In this document: positions 1-8,392 of the stretch, piece after piece
How positions within the stretch are numbered: the stretch's first letter is position 1
Layout of the letters: each line of letters begins with the position of its first letter
Notes under the pieces: model-generated
Database searches by the model: none
What the model saw: only the letters and a program-made list of their open reading frames with translations
Told to the model about the DNA's origin: nothing
Made by a program: the position numbers and the translations under genes
Assembly: GCA_963773465.1 (NCBI GenBank)
Contig: CAVZBF010000002.1
Coordinates: 744,001-808,000, forward strand
DNA length: 64,000 bases
From: VBAS01 sp963773465
Lineage (GTDB): Bacteria; Bacteroidota; Bacteroidia; Chitinophagales; Chitinophagaceae
Direction of reading: 5' to 3'

Positions 1-92
1 CTATCGTAAACGGTGTGATCGAGCGGTTTCTTTTGTGCAGGTAAAAAGTTAAAAGTAAAAAGTAAAAAAGCGGTAAACACGTATACTCTCAT
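1..92 (-). CDS. Start of a secreted S9-family (prolyl oligopeptidase-like) peptidase, cut by window edge
   Basis: Only the first 30 codons are inside the window. They read as a signal peptide (MRVYVFTAFLLFTFNFLPAQ) followed by KKPLDHTVYD. The mature start 'KPLDHxVYD' directly after a Bacteroidota-type 'AQ' cleavage site is what I remember from secreted S9 peptidases of this phylum, but 30 residues are too few for a firm family call. The ATG lies at 90-92. The 45 bp between it and the methyltransferase stop are AT-rich with no clear signal. Confidence 0.45.
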   Translation of the reverse strand, partial: MRVYVFTAFLLFTFNFLPAQKKPLDHTVYD

Positions 93-137
93 TTGAAAAA
101 AATTTGATAGGGATAAAGGTAAGAGTAAACAGGAAAA

Positions 138-995
138 TTACAGGGGCTTTGTTCCCACAATTAAACCGTATATCCATAAACCCTTTTTCATACCAAGATA
201 TTGGTGTTTACATGCAGCAATATTTTTCTTTTGCATTTCCGTGGCGCGGTTTGAGAAAGTGATTTTCTTCCAAAGCAAATAAAGGTTGGCAAGAAAATAG
301 AATTTATACAATCGCCGGGAGGAATGCGCCGTAAACTTTGAAATATCTTTAAATGAAATATTTTGAAATCCCGTATTCTTCATAAACTCCTGGAATCGTT
401 GCGGTGAATCAAGATAATTTACATGCCAGCCGTCAAGCCAGCTTCTTATTGTTGGGTGATTATTGTTGTTAAGGTCGGTTACAAAACCGTCGGCTATAAT
501 TAATCTGCCCCCGGGTTTTAATAAACGCCAGGCTTCCTTAATGAACTGTTCTTTATCATCTGCATAGCAAATACTTTCACAACCCCATAACACATCGAAG
601 CTTTCATTTGGAAATGCAGTGGCGCAATAATTCATCACCACAAACTCAACTTTGTTCTCCACCTTCTTTTTAATCGCTAATTCTTTTGCTTTGCTGACCT
701 GCTGTTCACTCAAACTAATACCCGTAACATGGCACCCGGTCTTTTCTGCTAAAAAAATACTGCTCCCTCCTATTCCGCAACCGGCATCTAAAACCCTATC
801 GGTGGATTTTATTGCAGCAGTTTCCATCATTACTTCATTCATTCTTAATAATGATTGAGAAAAGCTTTTTACTTTTTTATCCCAGTAGCCATAGTGGATG
901 GCGAGACTGTTGTTGAGATCCCAACTGTCTTTATAAGCATTTTCCGATTCTGTGTAATAATCAACAATGTTTTTATGGTAATTCGTCAATTGCAT
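138..995 (-). CDS. Class I SAM-dependent methyltransferase
   Basis: A 285-residue soluble Rossmann-fold methyltransferase. Motif I, VLDAGCGIGGSS, lies near residues 68-79, and the acidic end of motif II, a GCES motif and the post-motif LLKPGGRLIIADG (about 158-170) follow in the expected order. The N-terminal stretch with 'HYGYWD' and the overall layout resemble tocopherol/sterol C-methyltransferase-like and UbiE-like small-molecule methyltransferases. The substrate cannot be read from sequence. It stands alone between the partial peptidase and an insertion sequence, so context gives no pathway. Confidence 0.85.
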   Translation of the reverse strand: MQLTNYHKNIVDYYTESENAYKDSWDLNNSLAIHYGYWDKKVKSFSQSLLRMNEVMMETAAIKSTDRVLDAGCGIGGSSIFLAEKTGCHVTGISLSEQQVSKAKELAIKKKVENKVEFVVMNYCATAFPNESFDVLWGCESICYADDKEQFIKEAWRLLKPGGRLIIADGFVTDLNNNNHPTIRSWLDGWHVNYLDSPQRFQEFMKNTGFQNISFKDISKFTAHSSRRLYKFYFLANLYLLWKKITFSNRATEMQKKNIAACKHQYLGMKKGLWIYGLIVGTKPL

Positions 996-1026
996 CCTGT
1001 AAAATAATTTTAATTCGGAATCTATT

Positions 1027-1094
1027 CACCACATAGGCACATATAAACATAGATATTCACATAGTCTATGTGTTTCCCGGTGTGCCCTATGTGT
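1027..1094. repeat. Imperfect palindromic intergenic repeat (CACATAGG type)
   Basis: Left arm CACATAGGCACA (1030-1041) faces right arm TGTGCCCTATGTG (1081-1093), with a second inner pair CATAG/CTATG. It lies 31 bp beyond the transposase stop codon. Similar 'CACATAGG/CCTATGTG' palindromes are dispersed in Bacteroidota intergenic DNA; function unknown, possibly a bidirectional terminator. Confidence 0.6.
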
Positions 1095-1125
1095 ATTCTA
1101 AGGTTTTTAATTGTCCAAATTTAAT

Positions 1126-2115
1126 TTATGCAGCTTTAGAATATTGTTCGATAAATGGTGTTTGACGATTTATCACGGCAAACATTCTAAAGATTAATTT
1201 ATTTCGGACGATGTTAATGGTGCTGTTTTTCGACTTTCCCATTGCCAGTCGTCTTTCATAAAAAGCTTTTAGTTCTTTGTCATGTTGAATAGCAGTTCGG
1301 GCTCCCATAGTAAGCAGCGTTTTCATTGTTTTATCAGCTAGTTGGCTGACCCGCGTCTTTTTCCGAATACTTTTTCCGGAAGTGTGATCAAAGGGTGCAG
1401 ATCCACAAAAACAAGAGAATTTCCTGGCATTTTTAAAGGCAATGAAATTTTTTGTTTTTACCAAAGTTGCAGTAGCAATTACATCACCAATTCCTTTAAT
1501 ACTGGTCAGCAGTTTGAAGTTCTGATTCACAGATTGATCTGCTTTGTCAATGCATTGTTTAATTTGATCATCGAGCACTTTGATCCTCTGTGCGACCTCC
1601 TTGACCAGTGTTAATTGGATTTTGATGATGGGGTCTGCTGATGAAAGCACTATTCGATACTCTTTGAGTGCACAGGCCAAAGACTGGCGATACTTGGTTA
1701 GTCGTGCCCGTGTTGAGTGCAGCATTTGGAGACGTTGAAGCACAGGATGGGCGGGCTTTTCAGCCACAAGCTTATCCTTTTTTTCAAATCCAAATCTGGC
1801 AATTCGCTCGGCATCGATTTTGTCATTTTTACCTCGGATCAAACCCAGTGATCGCTTAATCGCCAGTGCTGATACTTTGGCAAATTGGATCTGGTGCTGG
1901 TGTAAAAATTTTTCCAACTGGAAAGAGTAAAGACCTGTATGTTCCATCACCAGGAATATACAAGCTTTATCCAGTTTCAAATTACTAAGCCAATAAACTA
2001 ACTCCTTAAAGCCTGAAGCCGAGTTCTTGATCTTTACATGATTGTTTGAATCATGATGAAAAAGGTCGATAGAATCTTTAGAGAGATCAGCACCTACGAT
2101 TTGAAGAACTTTCAT
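1126..2115 (-). CDS. IS110-family transposase (DEDD recombinase)
   Basis: A 329-residue transposase, within the usual IS110 length. The N-terminal RuvC-like domain shows the DEDD set as D10 (GADLSKD), E58 (VMEHTGLY), D98 and D101 (KNDKIDAER). The C-terminal Tnp20-type domain has the helix-hairpin-like SIKGIGDVIA (205-214) and the serine-containing GSAPFDHTSGKS (238-249). Both domains are intact with no internal stop, so the element may be active. The longer non-coding flank is upstream of the gene (2116-2388), as in the IS110 rather than the IS1111 subgroup. No inverted terminal repeats were seen, also typical of IS110. Confidence 0.93.
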   Translation of the reverse strand: MKVLQIVGADLSKDSIDLFHHDSNNHVKIKNSASGFKELVYWLSNLKLDKACIFLVMEHTGLYSFQLEKFLHQHQIQFAKVSALAIKRSLGLIRGKNDKIDAERIARFGFEKKDKLVAEKPAHPVLQRLQMLHSTRARLTKYRQSLACALKEYRIVLSSADPIIKIQLTLVKEVAQRIKVLDDQIKQCIDKADQSVNQNFKLLTSIKGIGDVIATATLVKTKNFIAFKNARKFSCFCGSAPFDHTSGKSIRKKTRVSQLADKTMKTLLTMGARTAIQHDKELKAFYERRLAMGKSKNSTINIVRNKLIFRMFAVINRQTPFIEQYSKAA

Positions 2116-2345
2116 AACTTTAGTTTTAAGGTCAAATAATCGTTGCCTAGCCTAAGACCTTTAATTAGTCTTTAAGGACTTACTATTCTAAATGGGCCTA
2201 AGCAACAGTGAAGGGAGAGTGGGACTAATACACAGAGTAGACCTTCAGTCTATGCCTAAGTAAAGTTCACCCACTTTCCTTTCTAATTTAATCCAATTAC
2301 TTTATCTGCTATTCAGTTGTTGTCAAAGAACTTTAATAAGGACCA
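2116..2345 (-). ncRNA. Candidate bridge RNA region of the IS110 element
   Basis: The 273 bp between the transposase start and the next gene hold no open reading frame. Read on the minus strand it begins with a possible promoter (TTCTTTGACA near 2319-2330) and contains self-complementary pieces such as AGACTGAAGGTCT and a CCTTAAAG/TTAAAGG pair. IS110-subgroup elements are known to transcribe a structured bridge RNA from the end upstream of the recombinase; its two guide loops pair with target and donor DNA. Position and length fit, but the loops, the exact element ends and the core dinucleotide could not be defined. Confidence 0.35.
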
Positions 2346-2388
2346 TTTTTGACCTAAAGGCCAATGTGGTTCATTTATTTTGTAATTA

Positions 2389-3285
2389 TTAAGTTTCCAT
2401 TTGAGACTTTACAATTTCTCTTTCTTTTTTTAGCAACATAATTATATGAATGAGCAATGAAGCCGCAATAAGAGCAAGACCGCCAAAAAATGACCAGTCA
2501 AAATCCCGGCTTTCACCAAACAGGACTATGGCAAGAAAAATACCATACACGGGTTCGAGATTGAATGAAAGATTTACTGTAAATGCCGTTAATCTTTTTA
2601 ACGCATACACAGAAAGTTGAAACGCCAGCACAGAACATAGCCAGGCAAGTATCAGCAGCCACATCCAGTCTTTAAGATTGGGAAAAATATAATCTGTTGG
2701 GAACTGTTGCATATAAAATGGCATCAGCGCAGATAAAGTAAGTAAGCCACCGCTGAGTTGATAAGTGAGTACCGTTTGTGGATTGATGCGTTGCACGAAT
2801 TCACGGATATAGATCATAACAAATGCCATCAATAAAGCGCAGATAAGACCAAGAATGATCCCGATCTTATACTCAGGATTAAAATGAAAGATCATATAGA
2901 TACCTGCGATCACCATTAACCCAAGTAACACTTCGATCCATTTTATTTTTACCCGCAACAGCATGGGCTCAACCAACGCAGTAAAAAAACCAACAGCGGA
3001 AAAACAAACCAACGCTACCGATACATTGGCATATTTAATAGAGCCATAAAAAGTAAGCCAGTGAATAGCGGCAAGAAAACCAATGCCGGTTAATTTCAAC
3101 ATATCTTTAAATGAAATGCGTTGCAGCTTGCCCATTACTGAAAATATGATCCACATAGTAACTGAGGAAATAAGCAAACGCCACCAAACCAGCCAGCCTT
3201 CATTCAGATCAATAAGCTTTCCCAGCGGACCGGTGAAGCCTGCAAGAAAAACAGAGATATGTAAATAGAGAAAGGCCTTTTTCAT
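2389..3285 (-). CDS. EamA/DMT-superfamily transporter
   Basis: About 298 residues with ten hydrophobic segments arranged as two five-helix repeats, the EamA drug/metabolite transporter plan. The start is placed at 3285 (MKKAFLYLHISVF) because the 24 codons upstream are polar and unlike the family, and the first membrane helix begins directly after this Met. The ending is charged and cytoplasmic (KKEREIVKSQMET). Substrate unknown. It is divergent from threonine synthase with under 100 bp between starts, so an amino-acid-related substrate is possible but unsupported. Confidence 0.88.
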   Translation of the reverse strand: MKKAFLYLHISVFLAGFTGPLGKLIDLNEGWLVWWRLLISSVTMWIIFSVMGKLQRISFKDMLKLTGIGFLAAIHWLTFYGSIKYANVSVALVCFSAVGFFTALVEPMLLRVKIKWIEVLLGLMVIAGIYMIFHFNPEYKIGIILGLICALLMAFVMIYIREFVQRINPQTVLTYQLSGGLLTLSALMPFYMQQFPTDYIFPNLKDWMWLLILAWLCSVLAFQLSVYALKRLTAFTVNLSFNLEPVYGIFLAIVLFGESRDFDWSFFGGLALIAASLLIHIIMLLKKEREIVKSQMET

Positions 3286-3381
3286 TTGGGTTGCAAAGTA
3301 GGGAAGTCGGGGGAGAAATTCGAGTCGCTTTTGAATTACCTTTGTTTTACATTCCATCTACCTTAATGAAATGATGCTGCA

Positions 3382-4569
3382 ATGCAACAACCGGATCTAT
3401 ATTCTTTAGCAACAACCCTGAAATGTTCAAATTGTAACACAACCTATTCTATCGACACCGTTCACAATGTTTCTCCATGCTGCAATCAACCCCTGCTTGT
3501 TGAATACGATCATCAACAACCATTTTTAAAAGAAGATCTTTCCGGGAGAGAAAAAAGTTTATGGCGTTATTTTGCAATGCTGCCCGTTAAAGATTTAGTC
3601 AATGTAGTTTCACTTGGTGAAGGCTTCACTCCTGTTCTTCCGTTGAAAAAACTTTCCGATAAATATGGATATTCTTCTATCCAAATGAAGGATGAATCAC
3701 ATAATCCTACCGGTTCATTTAAAGCAAGAGGGATTAGTGTGGCTATATCCAAAGCAAAAGAATTGGGTATCGAAAAATTTATCATCCCCACTGCCGGTAA
3801 TGCGGGTGGGGCCTTAGCGGCTTATTGTGCCAAAGCAGGAATGGAATGTATTGTTGTGATGCCAACGCATACGCCGGATGTTTTTAAAAACGAATGTGAA
3901 TTGCATGGAGCAAAACTGATCACGGTTAAAGGATTGATCAATGACTGTGCAAAAAAGGCAAATGAGATCAATGAAAAGAATGAGTATTTCAATTTATCTA
4001 CGTTGAAAGAGCCCTATCGTTTGGAAGGAAAAAAAACAATGGGCTATGAAATTGCTGAGCAATTAAATTGGCAATTGCCCGATGCAATTGTGTATCCCTG
4101 CGGCGGAGGAACCGGCTTGATCGGTATCTGGAAAGCATTTGATGAAATGCTGAAACTCGGATGGATAAATAAACCATTACCTAAAATGATCGCGGTGCAG
4201 GCTGCTAATTGTGCACCGGTGAAAGCTGCATTGGATGATCCTGATCATTGGGAAAAAAATTTTACACCTGAACCGACCATTGCGCATGGGCTTGCTGTTC
4301 CATTTCCGTTTGGAATGAATTTGATAAAGAAAACACTTACCGAATCAAATGGCAAAGTGATAACGGTGACTGAAAAAGAAATTAAAGATGGGATCAATGA
4401 AATTGCAAAGACGGAAGGAATATTTGTTTCACCCGAGGGCAGTGCAACATGGAAAGCCTTAGCGCATTTAAAAGAAAAAGGAAGTATAAAAGACAAGGAT
4501 AATATTTTACTGCTTAATACTGCAAGCGGTTATAAGTATATGGAAGATTTTCCGGGAAAAATTAAATAA
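3382..4569 (+). CDS. thrC: Threonine synthase
   Basis: A 395-residue PLP enzyme converting O-phosphohomoserine to threonine. The PLP lysine is K114 in NPTGSFKARG, followed by the phosphate-binding TAGNAGGA and the glycine-rich PCGGGTGLIG. The N-terminus has a zinc-ribbon-like Cys set (C15, C18, C33, C34), common in the long form of this family. Length and motif order fit threonine synthase better than the related cysteate synthase or threonine dehydratase. No other threonine genes are adjacent. A small secreted protein gene follows after 19 bp. Confidence 0.9.
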   Translation: MQQPDLYSLATTLKCSNCNTTYSIDTVHNVSPCCNQPLLVEYDHQQPFLKEDLSGREKSLWRYFAMLPVKDLVNVVSLGEGFTPVLPLKKLSDKYGYSSIQMKDESHNPTGSFKARGISVAISKAKELGIEKFIIPTAGNAGGALAAYCAKAGMECIVVMPTHTPDVFKNECELHGAKLITVKGLINDCAKKANEINEKNEYFNLSTLKEPYRLEGKKTMGYEIAEQLNWQLPDAIVYPCGGGTGLIGIWKAFDEMLKLGWINKPLPKMIAVQAANCAPVKAALDDPDHWEKNFTPEPTIAHGLAVPFPFGMNLIKKTLTESNGKVITVTEKEIKDGINEIAKTEGIFVSPEGSATWKALAHLKEKGSIKDKDNILLLNTASGYKYMEDFPGKIK

Positions 4570-4588
4570 CAGGACATTAATTTAATTT

Positions 4589-5068
4589 ATGACCAGGTTA
4601 TTTGTTTTATTAGTTTGTATGGCCGGCGCACATTTTTTATCAGCCCAAACGAATGACACAACACGGCGTCTTCATACAGAAAATCAATTTAGCCTGCTAA
4701 CTTCTGCCGGGTACAACAGGTCAGTTTTCGTTGAAATAGGTTTTGCTTTTAATAGTTTTAGTCGTACAGGTAGTCATCCTTTTGCCGCTAATTTTTATAT
4801 ATCAAATGAATTGCATTTCCGTGAAAGGATAACGATAGCGCCAAAGGCCGGTCTATGGTTTTCCGGCGGTGCCAGTGGGATTGTTTTAGGCAGCAGCTTA
4901 CTTTATTACACTGATTTTAGTTCCGGCGCCTTTGTATTCAGACCGGAGATCGGAATTGGAGTCTGGGGAATTAAAATGACCTATGGCTATAATAAACAGA
5001 TATCTAATGAAGAGTTTAAAAGTGTTTCTACCAATGTATTTCAATTGACAGGTTGCTTCAAATTGTGA
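4589..5068 (+). CDS. Secreted hypothetical protein, probable small outer-membrane barrel
   Basis: 159 residues beginning with a clear signal peptide (MTRLFVLLVCMAGAHFLSAQ, cut after AQ). The mature part alternates polar and hydrophobic residues in short strands rich in Gly, Tyr and Phe and ends in a phenylalanine/leucine-rich strand (FQLTGCFKL), which suggests a small beta-barrel. No named family was recognised. It lies 19 bp after thrC on the same strand and may be co-transcribed. Confidence 0.65.
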   Translation: MTRLFVLLVCMAGAHFLSAQTNDTTRRLHTENQFSLLTSAGYNRSVFVEIGFAFNSFSRTGSHPFAANFYISNELHFRERITIAPKAGLWFSGGASGIVLGSSLLYYTDFSSGAFVFRPEIGIGVWGIKMTYGYNKQISNEEFKSVSTNVFQLTGCFKL

Positions 5069-5180
5069 TCTTTAAAGTGACCTACATTCCACGTGAATTT
5101 TTAAAGATGATTAGAATTACCGAACGATGAATGGAGCGTCGCAACAGAAGCTCAAACGGAGTTACTATACCTGGTATCAT

Positions 5181-5211
5181 AAAAAAAATCCCGTTGTCTT
5201 TCGACAACGGG
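5181..5211 (-). terminator. Rho-independent terminator of the DUF4097 operon
   Basis: Perfect 9-bp stem CCCGTTGTC / GACAACGGG (5190-5198 with 5203-5211) with a four-base loop. On the minus strand it is followed by a run of eight Ts (5181-5188), placing it just past the stop of the DUF4097 gene. Confidence 0.85.
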
Positions 5212-5216
5212 AAACT

Positions 5217-6234
5217 TCAAACATAAAACATGAGGAAAATTAACTTTTTTACTTTTTTCTTTGGTTTCATATCCGCTTGTGTACCCTCACCGATCATTAT
5301 ATTTCCAAAGCTTGATTTGATATCGATCTTTGCAGTGCCTGCGCCGGATTTACCTTCATAATGTTTACTCAGGTCAGGACCATATTTTTCCGGGCGCATC
5401 GATACGGGTAATTCCAATACCTGTCTTATCAACAAATGAACCATAACTCGTACGAACAGTATAACTGGCAGCAAGATTGGCAGGGGGCACCAAATGCAAA
5501 TGACTGTAAGAGTCATCTACTTCTAATGACGTGAGTCCATTATCCAAATTGATCTTGCTGTATCCGCAGAACTGCAAGTTTAATTTCACTTTGCCGGTAA
5601 GGCTCCCGATATTAATGGATGAATATTTAAAATCAAGGTCAATATTACCAATGCTTTTCAGATCAGCTTTCCCAAATTCCACAGTTATCTTTTCCGGACG
5701 TGACAGTTTACCTGCAGTGAGCGAACCATATGTACAGGTAAGAGAAACCAACCCGTTATAATCAGGGATCTCAACACTGCCAAATGAATTCACAATGTTC
5801 AACGCATTGTTAGCAGGCATATGAATATCATAATCGACGCTCATGGTGTTGCTGCAATCTTTACAATCCACTTTATACTCATCATTATTTTTATTAACCG
5901 ACGATTTAAAATAAATGTTTTTGCCTTCCTGGCTATCTTTTACATCGATTCGTTCAAAGGTCTTTTCTGCTACTTCTTTATTTGTTGAACTTGTCTCAAT
6001 ATGAATGTCCACTTTGATCTCATTCTTATCCCAGGTTATAATTTTTACTGTCCCAAACGAGTTGTCAATACTCAGCGTGTTACCGGAAGCGGGATACGTT
6101 TTGGAAATACTTCTTTCCTTATAAAACTCATATCTCTCCCTGTTCTTTTTGTCCTTATTCTCAACCTGTGCCAACACCTGCACCGTTGCAAGCAGTAAAA
6201 TAATTGGTAAAATGCTTTTAAATGTTCTTTTCAT
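5217..6234 (-). CDS. Secreted DUF4097-type beta-repeat protein, frameshifted
   Basis: Signal peptide (MKRTFKSILPIILLLATVQVLAQ) followed by repeated short beta strands with the 'NSFGSVEI / GKADLKS / YGSL' rhythm of DUF4097 adhesin-like proteins. The first frame reads to GITRIDAP near 5397, then conserved sequence (EKYGPDLSKHYEGK to the end) continues in the next frame. One extra C in the CCC at about 5395 explains the break. It is the last gene of a three-gene operon with an anti-sigma-like protein and an ECF sigma factor, and the 17-bp overlap with the gene before suggests translational coupling. It may be a target or cell-surface partner of that sigma factor. Confidence 0.8.
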
Positions 6235-6808
6235 TTTTTGAAGTTTTTGTTGTTTTGAATTCAGAAAGGATCATGAGCTGCCTGCCCAGCAATTCTGATT
6301 GCAATTGCAGGTTTTGGATCATGGCTTTAATAATTACATCGCGATTCACACTTTGATTTGCCTGGTCTCTTAAGAGACGATAAGAACTATCAAGAATATT
6401 CAAATCTTCCTGGAATTTTTTATAGAGCTCGGGGTTATTGGCAATGGCAGCCCTTAATTCCTTCTGCCTGTTCTCAACCGCTTCACTTGCCTGTTTAAAT
6501 TCAGCAGCGTTCTCAGTTGATATGCTGCTTAGATTTTCAAGGCGGAGTGAATGTCCTTCCGTTCCATTTTTAGCATTTAAATTTTCATGGCTATACTTTT
6601 GTCGAACTAAAAAATAAACTGAAGTCAATGCGATAAAGAGAATTGCCGCAGCAGCGCTCCATTTATAAATATCCATCAGCGTAAAACGCTTTGCTTCTTT
6701 TTTTACCGGGATAGTTTTTTCTATCTCCTTCCAAACTTTATCGGAAGGAACAGCATCATCAAACTCATTTCGATTTTTCCTGACAAACTTTTCAAATTCA
6801 GTGCTCAT
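6218..6808 (-). CDS. Single-pass membrane protein, probable anti-sigma factor
   Basis: 196 residues: a cytoplasmic N-terminal 45 residues (MSTEFEKFVRKNRNEFDD...), one membrane helix (about 49-69, SAAAAILFIALTSVYFLV) and an outer helical part with coiled-coil character (AAEFKQASEAVENRQKELRA). The order sigma gene, then membrane protein with a short cytoplasmic head, and the 11-bp overlap with the sigma gene are the usual arrangement for anti-sigma factors in this phylum. No zinc-finger anti-sigma motif is visible, so the role comes mainly from context. Confidence 0.65.
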   Translation of the reverse strand: MSTEFEKFVRKNRNEFDDAVPSDKVWKEIEKTIPVKKEAKRFTLMDIYKWSAAAAILFIALTSVYFLVRQKYSHENLNAKNGTEGHSLRLENLSSISTENAAEFKQASEAVENRQKELRAAIANNPELYKKFQEDLNILDSSYRLLRDQANQSVNRDVIIKAMIQNLQLQSELLGRQLMILSEFKTTKTSKNEKNI

Positions 6809-7277
6809 ATACTTCTCCCTTTTTTAAGAGTTGTAATAATTTTTGTTTTGCCCTTATGTATTGCGTTCTCACAGTTGATTGCGCCACTCCGAGTATCTCT
6901 GCGATTTCTTCGTGATCATAGCCTTCAAACAAATAAAGTGATAAAACTGTTCTGTAACCATCCGGTAATTGCTGCATAGTTTGTTTGATCATATCTACGG
7001 TGTACCAAACCTCCGTTTCATCCAATGGATTTTCTTCCGGTATGTCTGCCATCGTTTCCATATCTACAAAACTCATTCGCTGTCTTTTCAAAAAACTAAT
7101 GCTTTTAAAAACCACGATTTGCTTTAACCAGGCGCCAAACGTAGATTTATTTTCAAAAGCTCTGAGTTGCATGAACGCATCTGTAAAAGAATCCTGCAAC
7201 ACATCTTCGGCATCTGCCGCTTTGTTAACGATCCTCAGCGCTGTATTGTACATGGCTTTGGCATAACGGTTATACAA
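6798..7277 (-). CDS. ECF RNA polymerase sigma factor
   Basis: Contains sigma-70 region 2 (YNTALRIVNKAADAEDVLQDSFTDAF, positions about 9-34) and region 4 (LPDGYRTVLSLYLFEGYDHEEIAEILGVAQSTVRTQ). The open frame has no ATG; the coordinates use a TTG at 7277. Family-like residues (VLVRQCIDGDPAAYRVL) continue upstream of it to about 7340, so the real protein is probably 20-30 residues longer, using an uncommon start or hidden by a base error. It overlaps the membrane protein after it and probably controls its own operon. Confidence 0.85.
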   Translation of the reverse strand: MYNRYAKAMYNTALRIVNKAADAEDVLQDSFTDAFMQLRAFENKSTFGAWLKQIVVFKSISFLKRQRMSFVDMETMADIPEENPLDETEVWYTVDMIKQTMQQLPDGYRTVLSLYLFEGYDHEEIAEILGVAQSTVRTQYIRAKQKLLQLLKKGEVYEH

Positions 7278-7461
7278 TACACGATAGGCAGCGGGATCGC
7301 CATCTATGCATTGACGTACTAAAACATCAGCAGTTGGTATTAAAGCTTCACTCGCCAGACAACCGGTTTTATATAAAGTAATCGCTTTTGACGGAATGTT
7401 GCATGCCGTTAAAACTTTTTTTTGGAAAATTTTACTGAGATTGAGAATAAATTATCATAGT

Positions 7462-7858
7462 ATGGATCAGCACCTGGTAATCATTGGCAAAATTCATTCT
7501 GCCTTAAAAAAAATTGAAGATTGTCCGTTGCAGGAAAATGAAAATGCTCCCGAAGCCACGATAGAAATTTTTACGGAATTCATCGAAGGAATAAAAGATA
7601 TAAAGCCGGGTTCAAAAATATTATTGTTGACATGGCTGCACCATGGCCGATAGAAGCGTTATTAAATGCATACCAAGAAGAAATTATGATGCTCCAAAAA
7701 TCGGTGTATTCTCCACAAGGTCACCTGACCGGCCCAATCCAATCGGTATTCATTCTGTAAAAGTAATTTCAATAGAAAATAATGGCCGATTAAAAGTTTC
7801 GGCTTTAGAAGTTCTTGATCAAACTCCGCTCATCGATATCAAGCCCGTAATTAATTAG
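7462..7858 (+). CDS. trmO: TrmO/TsaA-like tRNA methyltransferase, frameshifted
   Basis: The TrmO family methylates N6 of t6A37 in tRNA-Thr with SAM. The start MDQHLVIIGKIHSALKKIEDCP is the usual TsaA-domain opening; then LLTWLHHADR and the signature FSTRSPDRPNPIGIHSVKV follow. The two halves are in different frames: the first stops shortly after LTWLHH near 7653 and the second picks up at ADRSVIK. Removing one G from the GG near 7645 restores a product of about 132 residues. That is the length of the single TsaA domain, shorter than E. coli TrmO, which has an extra C-terminal domain. Confidence 0.75.
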
Positions 7859-7894
7859 AATTGTATATTTATACTAAACCGCCTTACTTCTTAT

Positions 7895-8392
7895 ATGAGC
7901 AAAAGCACTATGTTCATATTTTTAATTGGAATCCCGCTGCTGATCTATGGTTACTTGTGCCGTTTATTATCCATTTACTTTTTTTGGGATAGCAAACATT
8001 TCGGATGGATATTAGTAGCTGCAGGTTTGATGGGGTTTTTAATCGATTTAAGACAATCACGGGTAGCACAAAAGAAAAATATCTTTTGGGTAAGAGTGGG
8101 AGTTGCTATTATAGTCATCGCATTTGGCATTGCAGGAAGCGGCGTTCTTATGCTTAAGACCTCTGGTTTTTATCAAACGTCTCTTGAATCTATAAAAACA
8201 AATGGCGACATCAAAAATGAAATAGGTGAGATCCGTGGCTTTGGCGTAATTCCTTCGGATATAAATTTTTTAGATATACTGCGATGGACTCCTGTGGGAA
8301 ATGCATCTTTCGTTGTCACTGTAAGAGGTAAATCAGTATATAGAGACGTAAGAGTGAGTTTGAAAGACGGAATTAAGGTAGTATACTATTAA
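7895..8392 (+). CDS. Small membrane protein with possible Coa1-like C-terminal domain
   Basis: 165 residues. Three hydrophobic segments (about 6-30, 37-51 and 66-86) are followed by a soluble tail of about 75 residues. The tail, with SLESIKTNGDIKNEIG, FGVIPS and VTVRGKSVYRDVRVSL, resembles the Coa1/Tim21-like fold seen in 'cytochrome oxidase assembly' domain proteins (strand, glycine turn, strand, helix). That match is from memory. It is convergent with the next gene, the two stop codons being directly adjacent. Confidence 0.6.
   Translation: MSKSTMFIFLIGIPLLIYGYLCRLLSIYFFWDSKHFGWILVAAGLMGFLIDLRQSRVAQKKNIFWVRVGVAIIVIAFGIAGSGVLMLKTSGFYQTSLESIKTNGDIKNEIGEIRGFGVIPSDINFLDILRWTPVGNASFVVTVRGKSVYRDVRVSLKDGIKVVYY

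Noticed and set aside
1126..2388. IS1111 subgroup of IS110
   Set aside because: The longer non-coding end is upstream of the recombinase and no subterminal inverted repeats were seen.
3286..3357. Longer start for the EamA transporter
   Set aside because: The 24 extra residues are polar and precede the first membrane helix; the Met at 3285 is the usual start.
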